A DNA stretch of 64,000 nt. It comes from Sneathiella sp. HT1-7. GTDB taxonomy: Bacteria > Pseudomonadota > Alphaproteobacteria > Sneathiellales > Sneathiellaceae. A program made the position numbers and the translations under genes. The first letter of the stretch is position 1, and every line of letters starts with the position of its first letter. Shown here piece after piece: positions 33,457 to 40,905 of this stretch. Location of the stretch: assembly GCF_020731145.1 (NCBI RefSeq), contig NZ_JAJFZN010000003.1, positions 248,001 to 312,000 of the forward strand, read 5' to 3'. The notes under the pieces were generated by a model that was not told where the DNA came from, did no database searches, and was given only the letters and a program-made list of their open reading frames with translations.

Positions 33457-33864
33457 ATGAAACAGTTTTTTAAATTAGCGATGGTGACCGCACTGGCAAT
33501 TTTGGTCAGCGGGTGCTTTGGGCGTGTTCAGCCTGTTTATAATGCCGAAGCTAATCCGGTTCCGGTCAAGCTTCAGGAAACATCCTTGGAAAATATTGGT
33601 ACAATCATCCAGACTGCCGCCATTAACCGTGGTTGGGTTGTCAACGAAGTTACGCCGGGCAAGATGAAGGCAACCTTGCACAACCGCACACATGTTGCAG
33701 TCATTGACATCACCTACTCCAAGAAAGACTATTCGATCAATTATGTTTCCAGCGTTGATTTGCTGTATGATGGATCGAAAATTCACCGGAGCTATAATAA
33801 ATGGATCCGGACCTTGCAGAACGATATCAACAAGAGTCTGAACGTCGCCGCCCTTCAGGCGTAA
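33457..33864 (+). CDS. Small lipoprotein at the head of the aryl polyene operon
   Basis: A 135-residue lipoprotein: MKQFFKLAMVTALAILVSGC is a signal peptide with lipobox VSGC. The mature part (IGTIIQTAAINRGWVV, VAVIDITYSKKDYSINYVSSVDLLYDG) is a small alpha/beta domain I do not recognise. The ATG at 33457 has AAGGA about ten bases before it; a longer start at 33328 would bury the signal peptide. It precedes apeC by nine bases on the same strand, so it is probably cotranscribed with the cluster. It may help place the aryl polyene lipid in the envelope; function is unknown. Confidence 0.75.
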   Translation: MKQFFKLAMVTALAILVSGCFGRVQPVYNAEANPVPVKLQETSLENIGTIIQTAAINRGWVVNEVTPGKMKATLHNRTHVAVIDITYSKKDYSINYVSSVDLLYDGSKIHRSYNKWIRTLQNDINKSLNVAALQA

Positions 33865-33873
33865 GGAAGGTTG

Positions 33874-34608
33874 ATGGAGGCGGGGATTCCTTTTGCGGTT
33901 CAGCGCTGGTCTGCTTGGGCACCGTCCCTCGATAGTCCAGAGGCATGGCGACTATGGGCTGACGACGATGTCGGCTTGCCAGTCGAGGAGGCCACGCCGG
34001 ATGTGCGTGACCTCCCGGCAGGACTGCGTCGACGACTTTCCCGGTTGGGTAAAGTTGCATTACGTGTCGCTATGGATGTCGAGGTAGAAGAGGCTCCCCG
34101 TGTTGTTTTCAGCTCTCGCAACGGCAATGTAACGCAAATGTTGTCGTTGCTGAAAAGCCTGGCGGTGGAGGAGCCTATTTCCCCCACCGGTTTTGGTATG
34201 TCGGTGCATAACTCTCTTGCCGGTATGTTGTCCATTGTCAGTAAAAACCGAGCGGCGCAGACAGCGATTGCCGCTGGTGAGGAAAGCCTGTGTCTGGGCC
34301 TAATAGAGGCATTGACATGTCTTAAGGAAGACCCGATCTCACCGGTATTGCTGTTGCATGCTGATGAAACACTCCCTGATTTCTATTCGCCCTTCCAGGA
34401 TGCTGATGTGCCCGTCTGTGCACTGGCGCTGCTCATCAGTAAAGCGAAGGACGGTGGAGAGGCATATTCCCTCGGATTTTCCGGTACAGAGACACGGCCT
34501 GCGCCGGGGGATCCGCTCACAAGTTTTATTCGGTTTCTACTGCGTGGGGAAACTGATTGGAACTGGTCCGGCCCGGAGGGTGACTGGTCGTGTCGCCGCC
34601 ATGCTTGA
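33874..34608 (+). CDS. apeC: ApeC-like ketosynthase chain-length factor (Ketoacyl-synt_2)
   Basis: A 244-residue half-length ketosynthase-like protein. It carries the KS-fold core FGMSVHNSLAGMLSIVSKN and AIAAGEESLCLGLIEALTCL, but no TACxS nucleophile Cys, so it cannot condense acyl groups itself. In aryl polyene (APE) systems ApeC pairs with the true ketosynthase ApeO as a chain-length factor. The ATG at 33874 follows AAGGAAGG; the stop overlaps apeD by eight bases. It is the first of the cluster genes and the order after it matches E. coli apeC-apeR. Confidence 0.85.
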   Translation: MEAGIPFAVQRWSAWAPSLDSPEAWRLWADDDVGLPVEEATPDVRDLPAGLRRRLSRLGKVALRVAMDVEVEEAPRVVFSSRNGNVTQMLSLLKSLAVEEPISPTGFGMSVHNSLAGMLSIVSKNRAAQTAIAAGEESLCLGLIEALTCLKEDPISPVLLLHADETLPDFYSPFQDADVPVCALALLISKAKDGGEAYSLGFSGTETRPAPGDPLTSFIRFLLRGETDWNWSGPEGDWSCRRHA

Positions 34609-35374
34609 CCGGTTAAATTATGTCTGGCGGTTGATCGGGACGGGCCTCGCCTTTGCCTTCTTTGGTCTTGGCGGCATATTTATGACAATTTTTATTTTTG
34701 CGCCCATTGCCTTTTTTACCAAGGATGAAACGTCGCGCATTCGCCGTGTACGTAAAACCATTTATTACGCCTTTCGGGTTTTCGTTTATCTGCTTCGGGT
34801 CGGTGGCATTATTGACTCCCGCTTCCATGATACTGAAAGAATTAAGGATGTGCGCGGGGCTCTTATCGTCGCCAATCATCCATCATTGCTCGATACGGTC
34901 TTTCTGATGTCGCGGATGCCCAATGTGCAATGTATCGTCAAGCATGAGCTCTGGAACAATACCTATCTTGGCGGCGTGATGCGTGCGGCGGGATATATCC
35001 GCAATGATGGTGATGCGGAAATGATGCTGGCTCAGTGTGAGAAGGCCCTGAAGAACGGACAGAACATTCTGGTCTTCCCCGAAGGCACCCGGTCAGTGCC
35101 GGGGCAGGCGCTTAAATTCCAGCGCGGAGTCGCCAATATTGCAACGCATTTCAGCGCCCCAATCCAGCTAGTGACAATAATATGCAAACCGTCAACCTTA
35201 ACGAAAGGAAGTCCCTGGTATGCTATCCCTCCGCGCCAGGCTCGTTTTGATATTACCTTTGACGAACAACTGGACATGACCGACTATCTGAGGCATGAAC
35301 CAAGGTCATTAAAGGTACGCAAGCTCACGCGTGAGTTGGAGCAGTATTATGTTGGAAAACTTTGCAATGAATGA
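34601..35374 (+). CDS. apeD: ApeD-like 1-acylglycerol-3-phosphate acyltransferase-type protein
   Basis: A 257-residue PlsC-family acyltransferase. Two N-terminal hydrophobic stretches (about 10-45) precede the catalytic motif IVANHPSLLDTVFL (HX4D) near 90 and FPEGTRSVPGQALKFQRG near 160. The ATG at 34601 overlaps the apeC stop; a longer start at 34358 would run through apeC and is rejected. In APE clusters this enzyme is proposed to attach the polyene acyl chain to a glycerol-type anchor. It probably acts on the cytoplasmic face of the inner membrane. Confidence 0.88.
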   Translation: MLDRLNYVWRLIGTGLAFAFFGLGGIFMTIFIFAPIAFFTKDETSRIRRVRKTIYYAFRVFVYLLRVGGIIDSRFHDTERIKDVRGALIVANHPSLLDTVFLMSRMPNVQCIVKHELWNNTYLGGVMRAAGYIRNDGDAEMMLAQCEKALKNGQNILVFPEGTRSVPGQALKFQRGVANIATHFSAPIQLVTIICKPSTLTKGSPWYAIPPRQARFDITFDEQLDMTDYLRHEPRSLKVRKLTRELEQYYVGKLCNE

Positions 35375-35636
35375 TTTTGAATTTGAAATTAAGAAGCTGG
35401 TGATCAAGACCTTGAACCTTGAGGATATTACGCCCGAGGAGATTGACAGTGAGGAGCGCCTGTTCGTGGATGGGTTGGGGCTCGATTCAATCGATGCATT
35501 GGAACTCGGTGTTGCCATACAGAAAACCTACGGCATTAAAATTAATAACAAAACTGATGATTTGAAGGAGCATTTCGCTTCTGTGCGCAATCTCGCGCGC
35601 TTCATTACATCCGAAAGGAAGGTAGTAGGGGCATGA
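35367..35636 (+). CDS. apeE: ApeE-like acyl carrier protein
   Basis: An 89-residue acyl carrier protein with the phosphopantetheine site GLGLDSIDALELGV (Ser in DSI). The preferred start is the ATG at 35367 (MNDFEFEIKKL), overlapping the apeD stop; upstream in-frame ATGs at 35331 and 35349 are possible. It overlaps apeF by four bases. In APE synthesis ApeE and ApeF are the two carriers: one loads the aryl starter, the other carries malonyl and the growing chain. Which does which cannot be read from sequence. Confidence 0.9.
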   Translation: MNDFEFEIKKLVIKTLNLEDITPEEIDSEERLFVDGLGLDSIDALELGVAIQKTYGIKINNKTDDLKEHFASVRNLARFITSERKVVGA

Positions 35637-35878
35637 ACCGCGACGAGATATATGAAAAACTTCGCGAATATCTTGAAGATATGTTCGAAGTTCCGCCGGA
35701 CCTCATTTCCGAAGACGCTCAGCTTTATGAAGATCTGGATCTTGATAGCATCGATGCGGTGGATCTGGTCGTCAAGCTGCAGGATCTGACGGGAAAGAAA
35801 ATTCCACCTGATGAATTCCGGACTGTGCGCTCGGTAGGTGATGTGGTGGATCGGGTTCATGCCCTCTTGGCGGCTTAA
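35633..35878 (+). CDS. apeF: ApeF-like acyl carrier protein
   Basis: An 81-residue acyl carrier protein with DLDSIDAVDLVVKLQ, the Ser for phosphopantetheine at about 43, and an acidic helix II as usual. It is translationally coupled to apeE by a four-base overlap and to apeG by an overlap of about 20 bases. A tandem ACP pair of this kind is a constant feature of aryl polyene clusters. Confidence 0.9.
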   Translation: MNRDEIYEKLREYLEDMFEVPPDLISEDAQLYEDLDLDSIDAVDLVVKLQDLTGKKIPPDEFRTVRSVGDVVDRVHALLAA

Positions 35879-36437
35879 AGCAGGGCCGCTGGACCTTCTG
35901 CTCGTCCTGATCAGTATTGCCTATCCCTTTATCGTCTATTTCGGACTGATGAAATTTTCCCCGTTGGTTGTCGGACTGGCGCTTGTCGCTTTTCTAATTC
36001 TGCGCCTTTTGTTAAACAAAAGCCGGCAGACACGCAAATCGGAAGCCTGGATATATCTGCTCGTGCTGGGCGCGGTTGTTGCTCTGCTGGCGATCAATGA
36101 AATGCTCGCTATCAAGGCTTATCCCGTGCTGATCAGTCTTTCCTTCGCGGCGGTCTTTGCTTATTCCCTGATTTACCCACCGCCAATAATCGAACGGTTT
36201 GCACGGATGATGGAAGGCGAGCTTGATGCTCAGGCGATGAATTATACGCGTCATGTGACGGAGGCCTGGGTCATTTTCTTTCTCGTTAATGCCTCCATTT
36301 CGCTCTGGACGGCGCTACACGCCGATCTGGCCTTATGGACCCTTTACAATGGATTTATTTCATATTTGTTGATTGGCCTGATGTTCGGGGGAGAATATAT
36401 TCTCCGGTTGTTTGTGAAACGCAAAAAAGTGAGTTAA
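35859..36437 (+). CDS. apeG: ApeG-like integral membrane protein (COG4648 type)
   Basis: A 192-residue protein with about six hydrophobic segments (PLDLLLVLISIAYPFIVYFG, VVGLALVAFLILRLLL, WIYLLVLGAVVALLAI, YPVLISLSFAAVFAYSLIY and two more). ERFARMMEGELDAQAMNYTRHVTEAW in the middle is a typical loop of the COG4648 family seen in aryl polyene and xanthomonadin clusters. Start at 35859 (MPSWRLKAG) is the likeliest; 35838 is also in frame. Function is not known; it may assist transfer or export of the lipid. Confidence 0.82.
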   Translation: MPSWRLKAGPLDLLLVLISIAYPFIVYFGLMKFSPLVVGLALVAFLILRLLLNKSRQTRKSEAWIYLLVLGAVVALLAINEMLAIKAYPVLISLSFAAVFAYSLIYPPPIIERFARMMEGELDAQAMNYTRHVTEAWVIFFLVNASISLWTALHADLALWTLYNGFISYLLIGLMFGGEYILRLFVKRKKVS

Positions 36438-37826
36438 TTGGTGTTTACCCCGCTATCGAAATTGCTATCCTCCAGCCATGACAGAGAAACACTCGTCGCG
36501 ACCACGCCGGACGGCGTGAAGACTTTCAATGACTTAAGCCATGAAGTTGCGGATATTTGCGTCCGATTAAAGGAACAGAATATACGTAAGCTGGTGCTGG
36601 CCACCACAAGCAGCTATGCCTTCGCAACCGGATTCTTGGCGGCGCTGCATGCCGATTGCCGTATCGTTGTGCCGCCCAATGCCTTGCCGGGAATGCTAGC
36701 ACATTTTGTGGGCAAGGACTGTCCGCTTCTTTCCGATATTGAGGGGGCAGGGGGTGATCATCAGATTTTGATTGATGGCTCAAAAGGGGCGATCACTGAC
36801 TTCAAGGAGCTTGACCCTGATCGCTCATATCTTGATTTTTATACGTCTGGTTCCACGGGCACTCCAAAAAGGGTGCCCAAGACGCTTTCGCAGATTGAGA
36901 ATGAACTGGTAGTTCTGGATGAGAGATGGGGACGTGAACTGGAAGGCGCGGCAACACTTGGGACCGTTAGCCATCAGCATATCTTTGGCCTTTACTTCAA
37001 GCTCCTCCTCCCGCTGTGTGAGGGGCGGTTGTTTTTTTCGCAAACCTTTGAGATCTGGGAGGAGTTGCTCGCCGTCGCGCCTCCTGCTGCCTGTTTTGTC
37101 TCCAGTCCGGCGCATCTGACACGTATTCCACCGTTTGATCCATTGCCCGCAGAAGAAATGGCACCGGTAATATTCACGGCCGGTGGCCCCTTGCCGTTTG
37201 AGGCCGCTGAAGATGCACGCGCAAAGTTTGGCCCGCTTCCGACGGAGGTATTCGGCAGCACCGAAACCGGCGGTGTCGCCCATCGTCAGCAGGAACAACA
37301 GCGCACGCCCTTCACGCCGCTTCCAGGCATGCAGACACGGATTGATGCGCAAGGGCTGCTCAGTGTAAAATCAAATTATACCGATGGTAAAGATTGGGAT
37401 ACGACTAATGACATAGTTGAACGGCTTGATGACGGAAGTTTTATCTTGATGGGACGGGCTAATCAGTTCGTTAAAATTGAAGGAAAGCGCATTTCCCTTG
37501 CTGAAGTCGAGAAATATCTGGCCCAATCGGATTTAGTCGCGGAAACAGCAGTCTTTATCCTTAAAGAAGAGCAGGAAACTCTTGTCGCAGTGGTCGAGTT
37601 AAGCCCGGCTGGCTGGCAGCGCCATCAAGAAATCGGTGCTTTTCGTTTGGGGCGCGCCTTGCGGCGGGATCTTTCGCCTAACCTGGAGAATGCGGCGCTG
37701 CCGAAGCGCTGGCGTTTTGTTAAGCGGATACCCATTAATGCTCAAGGTAAACGTCAGCAACCGGCTTTGAACGAACTATTTGCCGGTCCCGGCAGGTCGG
37801 AACTAAACTATCCTGATCATGACTGA
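36438..37826 (+). CDS. apeH: ApeH-like aryl/acyl-ACP ligase (AMP-binding)
   Basis: A 462-residue ANL-superfamily ligase. The P-loop is LDFYTSGSTGTPKRVPKT near residues 133-150, the second motif FGSTETGGVAHRQQ, and the catalytic Lys near the end is in PINAQGKRQQPAL. In APE pathways ApeH activates an aromatic acid such as 4-hydroxybenzoate and loads it on an ACP. The start is TTG 36438 or GTG 36441, with GTGAG before it; the adjacent start codons make the exact N-terminus uncertain. It is shorter than typical acyl-CoA synthetases, as expected for this group. Confidence 0.88.
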   Translation: MVFTPLSKLLSSSHDRETLVATTPDGVKTFNDLSHEVADICVRLKEQNIRKLVLATTSSYAFATGFLAALHADCRIVVPPNALPGMLAHFVGKDCPLLSDIEGAGGDHQILIDGSKGAITDFKELDPDRSYLDFYTSGSTGTPKRVPKTLSQIENELVVLDERWGRELEGAATLGTVSHQHIFGLYFKLLLPLCEGRLFFSQTFEIWEELLAVAPPAACFVSSPAHLTRIPPFDPLPAEEMAPVIFTAGGPLPFEAAEDARAKFGPLPTEVFGSTETGGVAHRQQEQQRTPFTPLPGMQTRIDAQGLLSVKSNYTDGKDWDTTNDIVERLDDGSFILMGRANQFVKIEGKRISLAEVEKYLAQSDLVAETAVFILKEEQETLVAVVELSPAGWQRHQEIGAFRLGRALRRDLSPNLENAALPKRWRFVKRIPINAQGKRQQPALNELFAGPGRSELNYPDHD

Positions 37827-38199
37827 AAACGCTGAAATAAAATGGTCAAATATCCGCCACTTTCCTGAAATTCGCAGTCAACAGCGAGACGGGGACATCA
37901 TTGAGATTGAACTTTTTGTGGATGCGGGCCTTTTTCAGTTTCAGGGGCATTTCCCGAATGAGCCGGTGTTGCCTGGCGTGGCGCAAATTGACTGGGCTGC
38001 ACAGCTTGGCCGGGAGCATTTTGGTTTTAACGGGCCATTCACGCGCATGGGCCAGCTTAAATTTTCAAGATTGATCGTTGCGGATAGTCTTCTCTTTCTC
38101 CGCCTGGAATGGAACCGGGAAAAGCGGCGTCTTATTTTCTCCTACCGGGATGGGGATGAGACCTGCTCATCAGGGTATTTTGAACTGACGGCACCATGA
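37819..38199 (+). CDS. apeI: ApeI-like hotdog dehydratase (His-bearing half)
   Basis: A 126-residue hotdog-fold protein with FQGHFPNEPVLPGVAQIDWAAQ style motif (GHFPNEPVLPGVAQIDWAAQ, about residues 38-57). The catalytic His of FabA/FabZ (GHFP) is present, but the acidic residue of FabZ (IIEAMAQ) is Asp (QIDWAAQ). The second dehydratase-like gene, apeP at 46126, has the Glu but no GHFP His. In APE systems ApeI and ApeP are reported to form a heterodimeric dehydratase. It overlaps apeH by eight bases. Confidence 0.87.
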   Translation: MTENAEIKWSNIRHFPEIRSQQRDGDIIEIELFVDAGLFQFQGHFPNEPVLPGVAQIDWAAQLGREHFGFNGPFTRMGQLKFSRLIVADSLLFLRLEWNREKRRLIFSYRDGDETCSSGYFELTAP

Positions 38200-39896
38200 A
38201 TTTTTCCCTCGCGGCCATTGTGCCGAGCTATAATCATTATCGCCATATCGACAAGGTAATCGGGGCGCTGAAGGGACAAGGGCTTCGCGTTTTTATTATC
38301 GATGATGGCTGCGAGGAGCCGGCAAAATCCGAGTTGGAGAAATTTCATGACCCGGAAGAGGGGGTGACGCTCCATAGTCAGCCACAGAACAGCGGCAAGG
38401 GGGCGGCCGTGATGGCTGGATTTCGTCTCGCCGCAGCGGAGGGCTTCACTCACGCCTTACAGATTGACGCGGATGGACAACATGATGTCGACGCTCTCCC
38501 GGCACTGATTGACCTCGCGGTGGTACATCCCGAGGCGTTGATCAGTGGTCAGCCGATTTATGATGAAACAATACCGGCCTCCCGAAAATTTGCCCGCTGG
38601 ATCACCCATGTCTGGGTCTGGGTTGAAACGCTATCGACAACGATTACGGATAGTATGTGTGGATATCGGATATATCCGCTGAATGCGACGATTGACGTCA
38701 TCGATAGTGAGCCAGTCGGCCATTATATGGATTTTGATACCGAGATCATGGTGCGAATATATTGGCGCGGCACTCCGGTCCGGATGTTGCCAATCCATGT
38801 GACCTATCCTGAGGACAATATCTCTAATTTCCGTCTTGGTGCAGATAACTGGCTGATTACCAAGATGCATACGCGGCTCGTTCTCGGGATGCTCACTCAG
38901 GTGCCCAAGATTTTGCGCAATCGGAGAGGCGATATACAAGAGCCGCGACATTGGGGAAGTATAGGTGAGCGAGGGGCGGCGCTTGGCCTGAAGATACTCT
39001 TTTCCTTATATCGTATTGCCGGGCGTCGGTTCTGCTGGTACGCGATGCAGCCCGTGCTTCTCTATTTTTTTGTGACCGGGCGGGAACAGCGCGAAGCGTC
39101 GCGCGGCTTTTGGCGTCGAGTATACGTGGCGCAGGGCGAGGTGCGAGAGCCGAACATTTGGCAACTCTGGCGGCATTATCGTTCCTTTGGGGCGATGGCA
39201 CTCGATAAACTGGCAGCCTGGATCGGTCATATCCGCCTCAACGATATTGTTGAAGAAGACCTCGGCATGTTGGACAAGTTAGCGGAACGGAAGTCTGGCG
39301 TTATGGTGGTGACATCGCATCTTGGCAATGTGGATATTCTTCGTGCCGTCGGTGCGGCACGCGGCATTAAAAACATCACAGTCTTCGCTCATACGCGCAA
39401 CGCCGTCCGCTTTAACGAGATATTGAGCGAGGCTAATCCAGCCGCAACAGTTGATATTATGGAAGTGCAGGATATAGGTCCTGCCACGCTTATCCTTCTT
39501 GAGGAGAAGCTTGCGGCAGGCAACTGGATTGTGATTGCAGGTGACCGAATTCCATTAGAAGGCGGCAAGCGTATTCGGAACATTGATTTTCTGGGTGAAC
39601 CGGCGCCTTTTTCAGAGGGAGCGTGGATCATAGCGGCATTGCTCGGCAGTCCGGTCTATTCGCTTCATTGTCTTCGCGACGAGAAAAAATACCGTATTCT
39701 GTTCGAAAAGATTACAGATCGGGTCAAGCGCGGGCGTCCACCGCACGATGGTCTGGCGGAACCAATGCAGGGTTATGCGAAAATCTTGCAGGAAAATTGC
39801 CTAAAGTATCCGGAGCAATGGTATAATTTCTATGATTTCTGGGCCGCGCCAGAAAAGAAACCCTTACCGGTTAAGAGTAACAAGGAAACAACATGA
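38196..39896 (+). CDS. apeJ: ApeJ-like fused GT2 glycosyltransferase and lipid acyltransferase
   Basis: A 566-residue two-domain protein. The N-terminal GT2 domain (1-230) has AAIVPSYNHYRHIDKVI, FIIDDGCEE and QIDADGQHD (DxD-like). The C-terminal part (about 300-555) is an HtrB/LpxL-type acyltransferase with VVTSHLGNVDILRAVG (HX4D near 374) and IAGDRIPLEGGKRIRN. In APE clusters this fusion is proposed to link a sugar and an acyl chain to the polyene. It is membrane-associated at the inner face. Length and order match the family; it overlaps apeI and apeK by four bases each. Confidence 0.88.
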   Translation: MNFSLAAIVPSYNHYRHIDKVIGALKGQGLRVFIIDDGCEEPAKSELEKFHDPEEGVTLHSQPQNSGKGAAVMAGFRLAAAEGFTHALQIDADGQHDVDALPALIDLAVVHPEALISGQPIYDETIPASRKFARWITHVWVWVETLSTTITDSMCGYRIYPLNATIDVIDSEPVGHYMDFDTEIMVRIYWRGTPVRMLPIHVTYPEDNISNFRLGADNWLITKMHTRLVLGMLTQVPKILRNRRGDIQEPRHWGSIGERGAALGLKILFSLYRIAGRRFCWYAMQPVLLYFFVTGREQREASRGFWRRVYVAQGEVREPNIWQLWRHYRSFGAMALDKLAAWIGHIRLNDIVEEDLGMLDKLAERKSGVMVVTSHLGNVDILRAVGAARGIKNITVFAHTRNAVRFNEILSEANPAATVDIMEVQDIGPATLILLEEKLAAGNWIVIAGDRIPLEGGKRIRNIDFLGEPAPFSEGAWIIAALLGSPVYSLHCLRDEKKYRILFEKITDRVKRGRPPHDGLAEPMQGYAKILQENCLKYPEQWYNFYDFWAAPEKKPLPVKSNKETT

Positions 39897-40303
39897 TATC
39901 GGCGGATATTACTCTGAAATGTCAATTTTATGATCTTGATCCGATGGGAATTGTCTGGCATGGCAATTATGCCCGATACTTTGAGCAGGCCCGATGTGCC
40001 CTCCTAGACAAGATGGACTATAATTATGAGCAGATGAGCGAGAGCGGCTTCGCCTGGCCAATTGTCGATATGCGCATCAAATATATCCGATCGATCCGGT
40101 TTGGTCAGGAAGTGCGGGTCGCCGCTGACCTTGCGGAATATGAAAATCGGCTGAAAATCAATTACCAGATCACGGATGTAGACACGGGTGAGCGGCTGAC
40201 ACGGGGATTTACAATTCAGGTGGCGATTGATAAGAACTCCGAGGAAATGCTGTTTCAGTCACCACCCATTCTATTTCGAAAAGTTGAAGCTCTGCTGTGC
40301 TAA
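39893..40303 (+). CDS. apeK: ApeK-like thioesterase (4HBT family)
   Basis: A 136-residue hotdog thioesterase. The 4-hydroxybenzoyl-CoA thioesterase active site is FYDLDPMGIVWHGNYARYFE, with the catalytic Asp in DPMG. The rest (FGQEVRVAADLAEYENRLKI) matches the fold. It overlaps apeJ by four bases and the GTG start of apeL by seven. It may release stalled or finished acyl chains from ACP. Confidence 0.88.
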   Translation: MISADITLKCQFYDLDPMGIVWHGNYARYFEQARCALLDKMDYNYEQMSESGFAWPIVDMRIKYIRSIRFGQEVRVAADLAEYENRLKINYQITDVDTGERLTRGFTIQVAIDKNSEEMLFQSPPILFRKVEALLC

Positions 40304-40905
40304 AATCAATCCGCCTGTTCATATGCGCCATGATTATTTTGGCTGCGTTTCCGGTCCGGTCGGCTCCGCTGATCCTGGGCGAGGGGGAGGCGGTGATGGG
40401 CCGGTTTGTTCAGGCTCGGTACTTGCGCGATTTCGACAGACCGATTCTATCGGAGGGGGAATTTTTCCTCCTGCCGAAATCGGCGTTGATCTGGCAGACG
40501 GAAAAGCCATTTTTCAGTCGCATGGTCATCGATGAAGATGGGCTCAGTCAGGGCTTGAAAGGCGCTGAGGTAACACGCCTCAGCTTCAAGCAGTTTCCTG
40601 GGTTTAAATTGTTGCGCGATACGCTTGAAAACAGCTTGAGTGGAAACTGGACACCGCTTGAGGAAATGGCAGGAACGAAGCTCCTTCCCGCGGATGAGAA
40701 ATATACGTTGCGCTTTTCTCCAAAAACCAGTGGCCTGACACTCCCCTTTGCCTATCTCAATTTCGAGATTGGTGACTTTCTGGAAACGGTAGAGATTGTG
40801 AAAAGCAACGGTGATCGCGATGTAATTACCTTCTCGGATCAAAAAGTGGCACCAGTGGCGGACGTCAGCGCAGCAGCTGATGCCGCCAAGGAAAAGCAGC
40901 CGTGA
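40297..40905 (+). CDS. apeL: ApeL-like outer-membrane lipoprotein carrier (LolA fold)
   Basis: A 202-residue secreted protein. Residues 1-22 (MLKSIRLFICAMIILAAFPVRSA) form a signal peptide. The following LolA-like domain has GEAVMGRFVQARYLRDFDRPILSEGEFFL and SALIWQTEKPF, the beta-rich pattern of LolA/LppC proteins. It starts at a GTG overlapping the apeK stop. In APE systems it is thought to carry the hydrophobic polyene across the periplasm to the outer membrane. The tail (ADVSAAADAAKEKQP) is low complexity. Confidence 0.85.
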   Translation: MLKSIRLFICAMIILAAFPVRSAPLILGEGEAVMGRFVQARYLRDFDRPILSEGEFFLLPKSALIWQTEKPFFSRMVIDEDGLSQGLKGAEVTRLSFKQFPGFKLLRDTLENSLSGNWTPLEEMAGTKLLPADEKYTLRFSPKTSGLTLPFAYLNFEIGDFLETVEIVKSNGDRDVITFSDQKVAPVADVSAAADAAKEKQP

